A stretch of DNA of 33,911 nt from positions 1,658,984 to 1,692,894 of the forward strand of contig CP070677.1 of NCBI GenBank assembly GCA_020352495.1. The letters are read 5' to 3'. The first letter of the stretch is position 1. The number at the start of each line of letters is the position of its first letter. Of this stretch, positions 1 to 7,605 are shown piece after piece. The notes under the pieces were generated by a model. That model was not told the DNA's origin, ran no database searches, and saw nothing but the letters and a program-made list of their open reading frames with translations. Both the position numbers and the translations under genes were made by a program. Source of the stretch: Candidatus Latescibacterota bacterium. GTDB taxonomy: Bacteria > Krumholzibacteriota > Krumholzibacteriia > WVZY01.

Positions 1-622
1 AGTCACCCATCGACCCCGACACATCCATCAGATAGATGATTACCGCGCTCGTCTCGGGGACCTTTGTCTCTTTCCACGATTTGTACCGCCTGTCTTCTCT
101 CACGGGAACGACGATCGGACTTATGGGATCGTAGGTCCCGGAAGCGATCTGGCGTTTTAGGGCTTCACGAAAGGTTCGCTTGAAGTGCCGTAGCGACTCC
201 GGACCGGTTCGGCTGACCGTCGAGTAACGGTCCTTCTCTGTCACGATTGACGACTTGCTTTTTGGCTGGATGTTGGGGAGCTCGAGTTCCTCCGCCATGA
301 TATCGGCGAGTTCCTCGAGAGTGATATCGACTTCGAGGATGTGGTGTCCTGGCGCGCTCCCCGCGGTCCCCTCCCCCTGTTCGCCTTCACCGATGCCGAT
401 CGGCGTGCCTTCCTCGCCGTCGCCCTGGCCCACACCGCCGAGCTTGCGCGTCTCATATCTGAAGTTTGGAATCTCGATTTGACGGATGGGAATGCTGACC
501 AGATCCTTGCCTCTCTTGCCGATCAGCTCACCCGTGACCATGTACTTTTTGAGTTCTCTCTTGACAACGCCTCGGACGATCTGTCGAAACCTCTGGAGGT
601 CTTGCTCAATACGCCGCACCAT
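1..622 (-). CDS. yhbH: YhbH/YeaH family protein (DUF444), 3' end outside window
   Basis: This is the first 207 residues of a DUF444 protein (YhbH of Bacillus, YeaH of E. coli), a von Willebrand factor A-like protein encoded beside the PrkA kinase in many bacteria. The ATG at 622 follows a GGAGG Shine-Dalgarno at 8 nt spacing and lies 21 nt past the prkA stop, so the two genes are surely co-transcribed. The N-terminus is basic. A glycine/glutamate-rich linker (about residues 65-90) follows, and the readable part ends in MDVSGSMGD at residues 199-207, the DxSxS metal-binding (MIDAS) start of the vWA domain. The rest lies beyond base 1. The molecular role is not settled; it is tied to stress or starvation responses and, in Bacillus, to sporulation. 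The family is certain; the function is known only by association. Confidence 0.9.
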   Translation of the reverse strand, partial: MVRRIEQDLQRFRQIVRGVVKRELKKYMVTGELIGKRGKDLVSIPIRQIEIPNFRYETRKLGGVGQGDGEEGTPIGIGEGEQGEGTAGSAPGHHILEVDITLEELADIMAEELELPNIQPKSKSSIVTEKDRYSTVSRTGPESLRHFKRTFREALKRQIASGTYDPISPIVVPVREDRRYKSWKETKVPETSAVIIYLMDVSGSMGD

Positions 623-643
623 GGCTGGTGCCTCCTCGAATTG

Positions 644-2695
644 CTACGACTGTTTCGAATCACCGCGGGCAAAGATGCTGGCCACGAAGTTCAACACGTC
701 TGTAGCACAGATGTCACAGTAGCCCTGATTTCGAATGAGACGCTGTTTTACGACATCTATCTTCTCCTGTGTTTCTTTGTCGATGACGTTCGAGACCAGA
801 TTGGTCAGCTTTATCGAATCCTTCTGGTCCTCGAAGAGCTTTAGCTCGAGGGCCTTCTGAAGTCTCGAGTTGGTTTTGTATTCGAAGGTCTTCCCCTCGA
901 CGGCCAGCGCACCGATGTAGTTCATGATCTCCCTTCGGAAATCATCCTTTCGGTTTTCGGGGATCCCGATCTTCTCCTCGATCGAACGCATCAGTCGTTC
1001 GTCCGGTTCCTCGTCCTCACCGGTGTACTTGTTCTTGACCTTTTCTTTTTGCGTGTACGCCTTGATGTTGTCTACGTAATTGTCGCAGAGTCTCTTTATC
1101 GCCTCTTCGTCGGCCGAGATTGCGCGTTGAACTTCGTTTTTGACGACGTCCTCGTACTCTTCCCTGGCCAGACCGAGAAGTTCCTTGTATCGTTTGCGCT
1201 GTTCGTCGGAGGTAATCAGCGAGTGATGTTTCAACCCCGTCTCCAGTTCTCTTAGAACCATAAACGGGTTGATGCACCCCTCACCTTCCTCGTCCACGAG
1301 CGCGTTCGAGATCTTATCTTGGATATAACGGGGCGAAATGCCCTCCATCCCCTCGCGCTCCGTCTCGTTCCGCAGTTCCTTGATGTTGTCTTCGGTGAAG
1401 CCCGGGAGCGTTTGACCGTTGTAGAGCTTCATCTTTTGAATGAGATTCAGCGAGGCTTTCTTTGGCTCTTCGAGCCGTGTTAGCACGGCCCACATTGCCG
1501 CCATCTCGAGCGAGTGGGGCGCGATGTGCTTGCCCTTGATGAGTGAAGGATTGAAGTCTCGTTCGTATATCCTAACCTCGTCCTTGAGCCGTGTGTTGTA
1601 CGGGATATCGATCTTAACCGTCCGGTCTCTCAACGCTTCCATGAACTCGTTGTTCTGAAGCTTCCTGTATTCGGGCTCGTTCGTATGCCCGATGATCACT
1701 TCGTCGATATCCGTCTGCGAGAACTTCTTTGGTTTTATCTTGTGCTCCTGTGAAGCCCCCAACAAATCGTACAAGAACGCGACATCGAGTTTTAGCACCT
1801 CGATGAACTCGATCAGTCCTCTGTTGGCGACATTGAATTCACCGTCAAAATTGAATGCCCGCGGATCGGAGTCGCTTCCGAATTCGGCAATCTTGCGGTA
1901 GTTGATGTCTCCGGTGAGCTCGGTCGAATCCTGGTTTTTTTCGTCCTTAGGTTGGAATGTGCCTATCCCGATCCGGTCCTTTTCCGAAAGCACCAGCCGA
2001 CGGACTTGAACGTGGTCGATCACCTTTGTCCAATCGCCGTTATAGCGACCGAGCAGCTCCGAAAACTGATAACGGCACGACGGACAGAGTTCACCCTCGA
2101 TTCTGACGTGTCGATTGGCGTCCTTTACCTTTGCGTTGACCTTTGCCTCGACATCCGCGCGAAATTCCTCGGGAATCAGATGGAGCGGTTCCTCATGCAT
2201 TGGGCAGTCGGTGTACTTTTCCGTTCCCGACTTCTCATCCAACCACCCAAAAGTGTACAGACACCCGTCCTTGGTCTTCGAATACGTCTCGAGACCCTTC
2301 TTGAGAAGCCTCACGATCGTGCTCTTTGCGCTCCCGACCGGCCCGTGGAGCAGGAGTATCCGCCGTTCGGTGCCGTAGCGCTGCGCGGCCGACTTGAAGA
2401 TATTGACCAACCGCATCAAGGACGTGTCCAGACCATATACCGCGTCCACACCACCCCACTCGATATCCTCAAAGAACTTGTATTTGACAACCTTCTTCTT
2501 GTACTCGGTGTACTCCTCGACCCCGTGAGAGAGGATCATGTCGTGAATTCTCTGAAATGCGGTTCGACACACCTTCGGATCGGAGATGACTATGCTCAAG
2601 TAGTCCTCAAACGTACCCTTCCAATTGAGCTGCTGAAATTCTTCGATGTCTTGTTTGCTTTGAATCAGGGAGATGATGTCCTTTGGCCCAGCCAT
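644..2695 (-). CDS. prkA: PrkA family serine protein kinase (YeaG-like AAA+ protein)
   Basis: The protein has 683 residues, close to the usual 630-690 for PrkA/YeaG. An N-terminal AAA+ domain carries the Walker A motif GPVGSAKST at residues 118-126. A PrkA kinase domain fills the C-terminal part (from about residue 400). The family was first described as a serine kinase, and AAA+ ATPase or protease-like activity has also been reported. Two cysteine pairs (around residues 144-163 and 203-206, the second in CPSC) lie in the AAA region. The ATG at 2695 follows GAGGAGG. The yhbH gene starts 21 nt downstream, the standard prkA-yhbH order. A sigma-54-like promoter at 2858-2873 fits the E. coli yeaGH operon, which is expressed under nitrogen and carbon stress. 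The identity is clear; the substrates are unknown. Confidence 0.95.
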   Translation of the reverse strand: MAGPKDIISLIQSKQDIEEFQQLNWKGTFEDYLSIVISDPKVCRTAFQRIHDMILSHGVEEYTEYKKKVVKYKFFEDIEWGGVDAVYGLDTSLMRLVNIFKSAAQRYGTERRILLLHGPVGSAKSTIVRLLKKGLETYSKTKDGCLYTFGWLDEKSGTEKYTDCPMHEEPLHLIPEEFRADVEAKVNAKVKDANRHVRIEGELCPSCRYQFSELLGRYNGDWTKVIDHVQVRRLVLSEKDRIGIGTFQPKDEKNQDSTELTGDINYRKIAEFGSDSDPRAFNFDGEFNVANRGLIEFIEVLKLDVAFLYDLLGASQEHKIKPKKFSQTDIDEVIIGHTNEPEYRKLQNNEFMEALRDRTVKIDIPYNTRLKDEVRIYERDFNPSLIKGKHIAPHSLEMAAMWAVLTRLEEPKKASLNLIQKMKLYNGQTLPGFTEDNIKELRNETEREGMEGISPRYIQDKISNALVDEEGEGCINPFMVLRELETGLKHHSLITSDEQRKRYKELLGLAREEYEDVVKNEVQRAISADEEAIKRLCDNYVDNIKAYTQKEKVKNKYTGEDEEPDERLMRSIEEKIGIPENRKDDFRREIMNYIGALAVEGKTFEYKTNSRLQKALELKLFEDQKDSIKLTNLVSNVIDKETQEKIDVVKQRLIRNQGYCDICATDVLNFVASIFARGDSKQS

Positions 2696-2857
2696 TTTTC
2701 CTCCTCATTGACGTCGACATCGACAGCGAGGTCAATATCGACAAATCTTGGGCTCGTCTATCCTCTTCCCAATGAAAATATAGCCACTGGCAAATACCCC
2801 CGCCAGTCTCTTGTCCCCGCGGACGGCGCGAGCGTCCACTGTACCGCAATCGACCTC

Positions 2858-2873
2858 GCAAAAAATATACCAA
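2858..2873 (-). promoter_or_regulatory. Sigma-54-like -24/-12 promoter for prkA-yhbH
   Basis: Read on the minus strand this is TTGGTATATTTTTTGC. It has the invariant GG and GC separated by exactly 10 bases, as sigma-54 requires, and the TTGC of the -12 box. The -24 box is weaker than consensus (TTGGTA instead of TTGGCA). Transcription would start near 2846, about 150 nt before the prkA ATG. The E. coli homologue yeaGH is known to use sigma-54 under nitrogen stress, which supports the call. The spacing is seen; the promoter activity is inferred. Confidence 0.45.
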
Positions 2874-2940
2874 GACGGACATTTTGGCACGCTTCGTAAC
2901 TCGAATATTTTCAAACAGGTAACATTTGTGTCGGACTCGC

Positions 2941-2964
2941 CCAAAACCACACTGCGCGTTTTGG
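2941..2964. promoter_or_regulatory. Inverted repeat, possible enhancer site for the prkA promoter
   Basis: CCAAAAC and GTTTTGG form a perfect 7-bp inverted repeat with a 10-nt spacer. Its centre is about 106 bases upstream of the predicted sigma-54 start site of prkA, which is where bacterial enhancer-binding proteins commonly bind. Its use as a binding site is inferred from position and symmetry only. Confidence 0.3.
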
Positions 2965-3051
2965 AGTTTTGTATGTGAACGACTATGGTACGGAACCGTC
3001 CACAACGAAATACGGGGCCGGTATGAGATCTTACCGGGACGCCAACATTTT

Positions 3052-3081
3052 TTCTCACTCAGAAATTGGTTTTGTTATAAT
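3052..3081 (+). promoter_or_regulatory. Sigma-70-type promoter for the HIT gene
   Basis: A perfect TATAAT at 3076-3081 is preceded by TTCTCA (4 of 6 matches to TTGACA) at 3052-3057, with an 18-nt spacer. Transcription would start near 3088, about 29 nt before the ATG at 3117. No other promoter candidate lies between this site and the gene. Confidence 0.5.
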
Positions 3082-3116
3082 TTCCCTCCGATTTGTCACT
3101 AAGAAGGGGGTCTCAC

Positions 3117-3461
3117 ATGCAGGACTGTATCTTCTGCAAGATTGTCGAGGGAGAGATTCCTTCCAACAAGGTGTTCGAGAGCGCCAATTTGATTGCCTTT
3201 GAGGACATCAGTCCCGTCGCGCCCACCCACGTTCTCATCGTGCCAAAGAAACACATTGCGACGCTCAACGATGTCGACGACGCAGATGCCAACCTTCTCG
3301 GAGAGATGATTCTTTGCGCAAAGCGTATTGCCAAGGATGAGAACCTGTCCGAGGAGGGCTACCGGACGGTGTTCAACTGCATGTCAGGAGCCGGTCAGGC
3401 GGTCATGCACATCCACCTGCATCTGCTCGGAGGGCGCGTTTTCCAGTGGCCTCCCGGCTAG
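3117..3461 (+). CDS. HIT family nucleotide hydrolase (HinT-like)
   Basis: This 114-residue protein belongs to the histidine-triad family, which hydrolyses nucleoside phosphoramidates and acyl-AMP adducts in the cytoplasm. The catalytic triad is visible as HIHLH at residues 98-102. The start (QDCIFCKI, with C4 and C7) and the WPPG terminus match complete HinT proteins. I chose the ATG at 3117 because AAGGGGG lies just upstream and the protein then starts where HinT homologues do; an upstream in-frame start at 3093 would add eight unrelated residues. It is transcribed divergently from prkA and ends 58 nt before the long hairpin at 3520-3635. Confidence 0.95.
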   Translation: MQDCIFCKIVEGEIPSNKVFESANLIAFEDISPVAPTHVLIVPKKHIATLNDVDDADANLLGEMILCAKRIAKDENLSEEGYRTVFNCMSGAGQAVMHIHLHLLGGRVFQWPPG

Positions 3462-3519
3462 CGGAGCGTCGGGGGCCATCCATGATCCGTCCTTCGTCCA
3501 CGCGGGATAGCGGGCGAAG

Positions 3520-3635
3520 GGCCGAGGGCCGGTCTTTTGGACACCCTTTGCGCAGGAGCGAGCGAGGATCACCCCCCGTCAGGCGGGAAGCCGAGCGAAG
3601 CGGGCGCAGGGTGGTCAAAAGACCGGCCCTCGGCC
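3520..3635. repeat. Long hairpin element, copy 1 (conserved core with private arms)
   Basis: Arms of 20 bases (3520-3539 and 3616-3635) are perfectly complementary. They enclose a core (3544-3611) that matches the core at 30811-30877 in 63 of 68 aligned columns. The core ends, CCCTTTGCGC and GCGCAGGG, also pair. Further in are purine-rich strands, GGAGCGAGCGAGG on one side and CCGAGCGAAGCGG on the other. A small hairpin CCCCCC-GTCA-GGCGGG (one C-C mismatch) sits in the centre. No T-run follows on either strand, so it is not a canonical intrinsic terminator, though it may still end transcription between the convergent HIT and Minf_1886 genes. It lies 44 nt beyond the stop of the minus-strand gene at 3680-4048. 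It is either a structured RNA or a mobile or hairpin-DNA repeat; the sequence alone does not decide. Confidence 0.85.
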
Positions 3636-3679
3636 TGTAAAACTGTCCCCGCGGCTTGTCGACGAACAACGCACCAAGA

Positions 3680-4048
3680 CTACTCGAAATACTTCTCCTC
3701 GAGGATCTCTTTGAGATCATATTCCTGATCGAAGTCTTCGAAGCGATCGCCCGCCTGTTTGGTGAGCACTTCGGCATCAACCAGATAGTAAACCGCCAGA
3801 CCGATATCCTTTGCCGTTTCCAGCCCCCAATCGGTGAGGACGGTGTGCGCGAGCAACCCGAATTTTTCCTTGGCCAGGTCAAAGAGCCCCGTGAGCAACT
3901 CGGTGGCGGTCACATGCCTGTGTTCCCCGAACCGCTGAAGTGTATATTCCAGCGACTCCATGATGAACGCGTACGCTTCTGGTTTGAACCGGTTGTCTCT
4001 CTCACAAATCTTCTTCACCGCCTCCCAGAACTTGACATCCTGATTCAT
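3680..4048 (-). CDS. Minf_1886 family conserved protein
   Basis: This 122-residue protein is recognised as the Minf_1886 family (TIGR04138), a conserved uncharacterised family first described in Planctomycetes and Verrucomicrobia. The match runs along the whole length: EAYAFIMESLEYTL near residue 24, the RHVTATELL segment, and LTDWGLETAKDIG near residue 72. No catalytic motif, signal peptide or membrane segment is visible, and the acidic C-terminus ends EEKYFE. Its GGTGG ribosome site touches the bshA stop and the gap is 9 nt, so it is the last gene of the nadB-bsh operon. Hairpin copy 1 begins 44 nt past its stop. The function is unknown; the operon position suggests a link to thiol metabolism but does not prove one. 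Confidence 0.85.
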   Translation of the reverse strand: MNQDVKFWEAVKKICERDNRFKPEAYAFIMESLEYTLQRFGEHRHVTATELLTGLFDLAKEKFGLLAHTVLTDWGLETAKDIGLAVYYLVDAEVLTKQAGDRFEDFDQEYDLKEILEEKYFE

Positions 4049-4057
4049 AAAGCCACC

Positions 4058-5191
4058 TCACACGAGCTCTTCGTAAAGCGCAATGTATTCACCAATGATC
4101 TTGTCCTTGCCAAAATCCCGTTTGGCCCGTTCCCTTGATTTTAGTCCCACCGTTTTTCGCCACGTCTCGTCCGTGAACAGTCTGAGTGTTACCTCGCTCA
4201 TCCCGTTAACATCATGAGGATCAAACAAAAAACCCGTTTCTCCGTCGTCGATCACCTCGTGCAGTCCGCCGATGTTCGAGGCAACCACCGGAAGACCGCA
4301 ACTCATCGCCTCCAACGCGGCCAAACCAAAGCTCTCGTGCTCACTGGGCAACAAAAAGACGTCTCCCGCCGGAAGGATATCCGCAATAAACTCTTGATCC
4401 CCAAGAAAAACGACGTCCCCGGCGAGCCCCTGGTCGTGGACCAGACGCTCGGTGGGCTCGAGCTCCGGACCGTCCCCCACGAGGAGAAGCCGACAGGGGA
4501 GCGAAGCTCTCAACCTAGAAAACACATCAATTACCACTGGTATGTTCTTGACTTTTCGAAAGTTGGATACATGGATGAGAAGCTTCTCGTCTCCACTCGC
4601 GTATCGCTGCCGGACCGAGGTGTCTCGCGCCGGTCGGAACTCGTTGCAATCGACGAAATTGTGGATCACACGGATGGGTTTATCGATCTTGAACGCCTCA
4701 ACGGTCTGTCGCTCGAGGAATCGAGACACCGCGGTGATTGCGTCGCTCACGGCGATACTGAACCGTGTGATCTCGTGAAACGACGGCATAAGCCCTACGA
4801 GAGTGATATCGGTCCCGTGGAGTGTCGTGATGCTCTTGAGATCGCGACCGGAGGTTTTGAGCATTTCTTTTGCGAGGAACGCGGACGTGGCGTACGGAAT
4901 GGCGTAATGCGAGTGAACGATGTCGAGGTCACATTGCATGGCGACCTCGCGTATCTTGACTGCGAGGCTCAACGAGTACGGTGTGAATTGCTGAAAAACC
5001 GGATAGTCTCCCGGTTCGACCTTGTGAAAAAACAGATTCTCGTTGAAGCTGTCGAGCCGGGACGGCAAGCCATGGGTTATGAAGTGGACTTGGTGACCGA
5101 TCCTGGCGAGCGATTTTCCAAGTTCGGTGGCGATCACACCGCTTCCACCAGGCGTTGGATAACAGACTATGCCGATGCTTGCCCTCTTCAT
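4058..5191 (-). CDS. bshA: N-acetyl-alpha-D-glucosaminyl L-malate synthase (bacillithiol step 1)
   Basis: BshA is a GT4 glycosyltransferase that joins UDP-GlcNAc to L-malate, the first step of bacillithiol synthesis in the cytoplasm. The start matches BshA proteins closely: IGIVCYPTPGGSGVIATELG from residue 6, the glycine-rich loop of the malate/UDP site. The C-terminal half carries the GT4 donor-binding pattern HESFGLAALEAMSCGLPVV. From the ATG at 5191 the protein has 377 residues, the same as Bacillus BshA. An in-frame GTG at 5221, directly after the bshB1 stop, would add ten residues not expected in the family. Upstream lie bshB1 and bshC, completing the pathway. Downstream, after 9 nt, is the Minf_1886 gene. 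Confidence 0.93.
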   Translation of the reverse strand: MKRASIGIVCYPTPGGSGVIATELGKSLARIGHQVHFITHGLPSRLDSFNENLFFHKVEPGDYPVFQQFTPYSLSLAVKIREVAMQCDLDIVHSHYAIPYATSAFLAKEMLKTSGRDLKSITTLHGTDITLVGLMPSFHEITRFSIAVSDAITAVSRFLERQTVEAFKIDKPIRVIHNFVDCNEFRPARDTSVRQRYASGDEKLLIHVSNFRKVKNIPVVIDVFSRLRASLPCRLLLVGDGPELEPTERLVHDQGLAGDVVFLGDQEFIADILPAGDVFLLPSEHESFGLAALEAMSCGLPVVASNIGGLHEVIDDGETGFLFDPHDVNGMSEVTLRLFTDETWRKTVGLKSRERAKRDFGKDKIIGEYIALYEELV

Positions 5192-5221
5192 CTTCTCTCT
5201 GGGAAAACTCGAAAAAACCAC

Positions 5222-5920
5222 TCAACCACAAAGCAACCCGAGATCGTTGAGCGCGAACGGCTTCGCCATTCGAAACCCTTCGCCGTAGCGGCACCCTATC
5301 ATTCTCCCATACACCCGGCTTCGCGCCTCGATGAACTCGAGAAAATCCGGCGCGTTCAGTGGGGTCGGTCTCCGCCCCTCACCGGCCACGAACTGAGACC
5401 GATGAGCCAAAATCGCCCGGACTTTAGTGTCGTGCGTTGAAGAAACGTCGACAATGACGTGGGGTTCGAACTCGGTTCTTCCCGCGTAGATCAGGTAGTT
5501 TCTGACCGGCCACGCGTCTCGACCCCGATGGTACCCGTGGACACCCGAAAGATACGCCGCCCGCTTGACCAAAGTGCCCCCCGACGCATGATCGGGGTGA
5601 GGATCCTCGCTCGAGGGGACGATCACGATGTCCGGACGGAGATCGCGGATACACTCCACCACCTTCTCGACCTGTTCCGGATCTTCGCCGGCGATTCTCG
5701 TGTCGGGAAGACCCAGGTTCACTCGGTCGCGGACACCCATCACACGCGCGGCCTCCGCTGCCTCGGCGGCACGTTCTTCGGGGCTTCCATTGCTCGATGC
5801 CGTGCCCTCGGACAAATCGGCCACGATCACATCGTGCCCTTGCGAGACCGCAAGTATGACGGTTCCGCCACAGCCCAACTCGACGTCATCGGGATGAATG
5901 CCAAACGCGAGAATTCTCAT
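5222..5920 (-). CDS. bshB1: Bacillithiol biosynthesis deacetylase BshB1
   Basis: BshB1 is a zinc-dependent LmbE/PIG-L family amidase that removes the acetyl group from GlcNAc-malate. The family motif HPDD is at residues 9-12 when counted from the ATG at 5920, and the second metal/active-site segment HPDHASGG is present near the middle. The length (232 residues) and the LAFGIHPDDVELGCGG start are typical of BshB1. The ATG overlaps the bshC stop (TGATG); a GTG one codon upstream is also possible. The bshA GTG/ATG region follows directly, so the three bsh genes are translationally coupled. Confidence 0.93.
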   Translation of the reverse strand: MRILAFGIHPDDVELGCGGTVILAVSQGHDVIVADLSEGTASSNGSPEERAAEAAEAARVMGVRDRVNLGLPDTRIAGEDPEQVEKVVECIRDLRPDIVIVPSSEDPHPDHASGGTLVKRAAYLSGVHGYHRGRDAWPVRNYLIYAGRTEFEPHVIVDVSSTHDTKVRAILAHRSQFVAGEGRRPTPLNAPDFLEFIEARSRVYGRMIGCRYGEGFRMAKPFALNDLGLLCG

Positions 5921-7557
5921 CACTCGGGTGAATATACTACATGGTTCACGCGACCGTCCAACAAATCGTCCACGTACGAACCGGCTATCGACAGCAAGTC
6001 ATCTGCGGCATCGTCGTTTCCATAAAGAAAGGGTGTCAAACCCGAAAGCGATCGCTCCTGTGGCTTCCCGTTCGGCCGGATCACGTTTTCCAGTTCTGAG
6101 AGAAACGGCCATCGCGCCAGGGCCGCCGCTTTCCCGATATCTCGGACGGCTTCGATCGTCTGCGAGGTGCGATTACGAAGATCGGTAAGTCTCGTTCTCA
6201 ATTTGCCGAGAGTTTTCGAGTTCGTCTCTTTCTCGACTGCATCAGAGAACCGGTCTATAGCCTCGCCAACCCGCTTCTCGAGATCACGCGAGGCGTCGTC
6301 GAGTTGATTGGGAACCGACGCCGCATAGATGGACCTCGCATACCCCGACGGGTCTGTGAGCAGAAACCTCAACTGAGATTCGCCACCGGTCTCGACCATC
6401 GCCCCCAGCGCCGGCGGGACGAACGTCGCCGTTAGGCGGGGCACGGCGGCGGGTCGTACGATCTCAAACCGCCCGTACAAGTCGCTCATTTGCGCTCTGT
6501 AAGCTATCTCGGCCGGCCCAAGCACTACGGCGACGGGGCTGAACACAAAGTCCTGGACAAGATTTCGGGCAACTACGCCCGGTGAGCAGATTTCGACGTT
6601 GCGCTCCGCTGCATCGATGACCCGTGCATGGTGGCGAGCTGTGACATTCTTGCGAACCCCGTTCTCGAGAAGAAAGACACCCGAGTCGTCTCCCACTTCG
6701 AGTTGTGCGTGATATCCGGAATCCTCGAGACGACAGCCTTGACTGGTAATTTCGTCTTTTATTTCGGATTCGGCGGTTGTGTATTCGGTGAACACCGGTT
6801 TCGCGTGCCGGCGGACCGCCGCCGATCTTCCGTCCACGACCGCCACCCGTCCCCGAAAGAGTCCGACGAGAATCGCGGCGGCAAGTTCGCCGTGGTCGTC
6901 CGCCCTTTCGAACGACTCGTCGACCACACGCTTCACCGCCTCACCTGGACCGAACTCGTCTATGATCTTTGCAAGCCCAGTCCAGACTCGTTTTGGCCAT
7001 TCCAGGGTTATATTTCCCGTCGGCACGCCCGCCGCGTGCGCCGCTTGCGGCATCGATGTCGTGACCGGCGATCCCTGTTGGGTAAGGAAGTGGAGACTCC
7101 GAATCTCCTGAAAATCCGAGTCATCGGCGCCACACCAGTAGAGAGGCACGCACGGACGATTGAGAACCCGTTCGACGTGAGCGGCGAGCGAGATCGCAGT
7201 CGAAATCTTGTAGATTGCGAGAAGTGGGCCACCGAGGACTCCGGGTTGTTGACCCGTCACCACAAAAAGAGTATCTCTTGACTCCGCCTTTTGGATCTTG
7301 CCAAGAAGTTCGTCGCACGTTCCAAGCTTGAGGCTGAGAGCGTGGACGTCGTCGACCACATCTTCCCACGTCGTCTGCACGGACCTGGCCGCCGCCTCGT
7401 CAACGGCAGTTTCTTTGCTCTTCCAGAAGCCATCCTCAGATGACAGTCCCGTAAGCCACGGAGAAATCCCTTTTGAGGGTGAAGCCACGTAATCCAGAAA
7501 CAGCCGACTGTGTTCGGCGTAGGTCTCGAGCTCTGTTTTGCCAAGAATCCGGACCAT
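5920..7557 (-). CDS. bshC: Putative cysteine ligase BshC (bacillithiol step 3)
   Basis: BshC adds cysteine to GlcN-malate to give bacillithiol. The protein has 545 residues, the usual size. It carries the family signature TGQQPGVLGGPLLAIYK from residue 101 and the acidic patch CGADDSDFQEI near 142-152, which corresponds to the conserved (S/A)EDHDFEE region. A C-terminal helical, coiled-coil-like stretch fits the known BshC fold. The ATG at 7557 follows AGGACAAAG at proper spacing. It overlaps bshB1 by a base or two downstream and lies 48 nt after the methyltransferase gene. Direct ligase activity has been hard to show in vitro for the family, so the enzyme name rests on genetics. Confidence 0.92.
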   Translation of the reverse strand: MVRILGKTELETYAEHSRLFLDYVASPSKGISPWLTGLSSEDGFWKSKETAVDEAAARSVQTTWEDVVDDVHALSLKLGTCDELLGKIQKAESRDTLFVVTGQQPGVLGGPLLAIYKISTAISLAAHVERVLNRPCVPLYWCGADDSDFQEIRSLHFLTQQGSPVTTSMPQAAHAAGVPTGNITLEWPKRVWTGLAKIIDEFGPGEAVKRVVDESFERADDHGELAAAILVGLFRGRVAVVDGRSAAVRRHAKPVFTEYTTAESEIKDEITSQGCRLEDSGYHAQLEVGDDSGVFLLENGVRKNVTARHHARVIDAAERNVEICSPGVVARNLVQDFVFSPVAVVLGPAEIAYRAQMSDLYGRFEIVRPAAVPRLTATFVPPALGAMVETGGESQLRFLLTDPSGYARSIYAASVPNQLDDASRDLEKRVGEAIDRFSDAVEKETNSKTLGKLRTRLTDLRNRTSQTIEAVRDIGKAAALARWPFLSELENVIRPNGKPQERSLSGLTPFLYGNDDAADDLLSIAGSYVDDLLDGRVNHVVYSPE

Positions 7558-7605
7558 GAAACTTTGTCCTGTAAACGCTCGGTTGGATGACGGCGGGACA
7601 CACTG

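Larger units (their letters stand above)
2696..3116. other. Divergent intergenic region between prkA and the HIT gene
   Basis: These 421 bases separate divergent genes. Short open frames cross the region, but none has a ribosome binding site or a recognisable protein. The sequence holds a sigma-54-like element facing prkA (2858-2873), a perfect inverted repeat about 100 bases further from prkA (2941-2964), and a sigma-70-like promoter facing the HIT gene (3052-3081). The prkA leader would be about 150 nt long. I see no conserved RNA structure in it. Confidence 0.6.

Noticed and set aside
3520..3635. Reading the hairpin as a simple rho-independent terminator
   Set aside because: There is no T-run after the stem on either strand, and a conserved core is not needed for a terminator. 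A termination role is still possible but would not be the canonical type.
3520..3635. Reading the hairpin copies as a MITE or insertion sequence
   Set aside because: The ends differ completely between copies, no target duplication is visible and no transposase is nearby. Kept only as an alternative to a structured RNA.
4214..5440. A 408-codon plus-strand open frame opposite bshA and bshB1
   Set aside because: It is antisense to two clear bacillithiol genes, has no ribosome site and resembles no protein family; it is a by-product of codon use on the other strand. The same holds for the long plus-strand frames at 1952-2899, 8931-10004, 13078-13839, 16420-17298 and 17102-17968.
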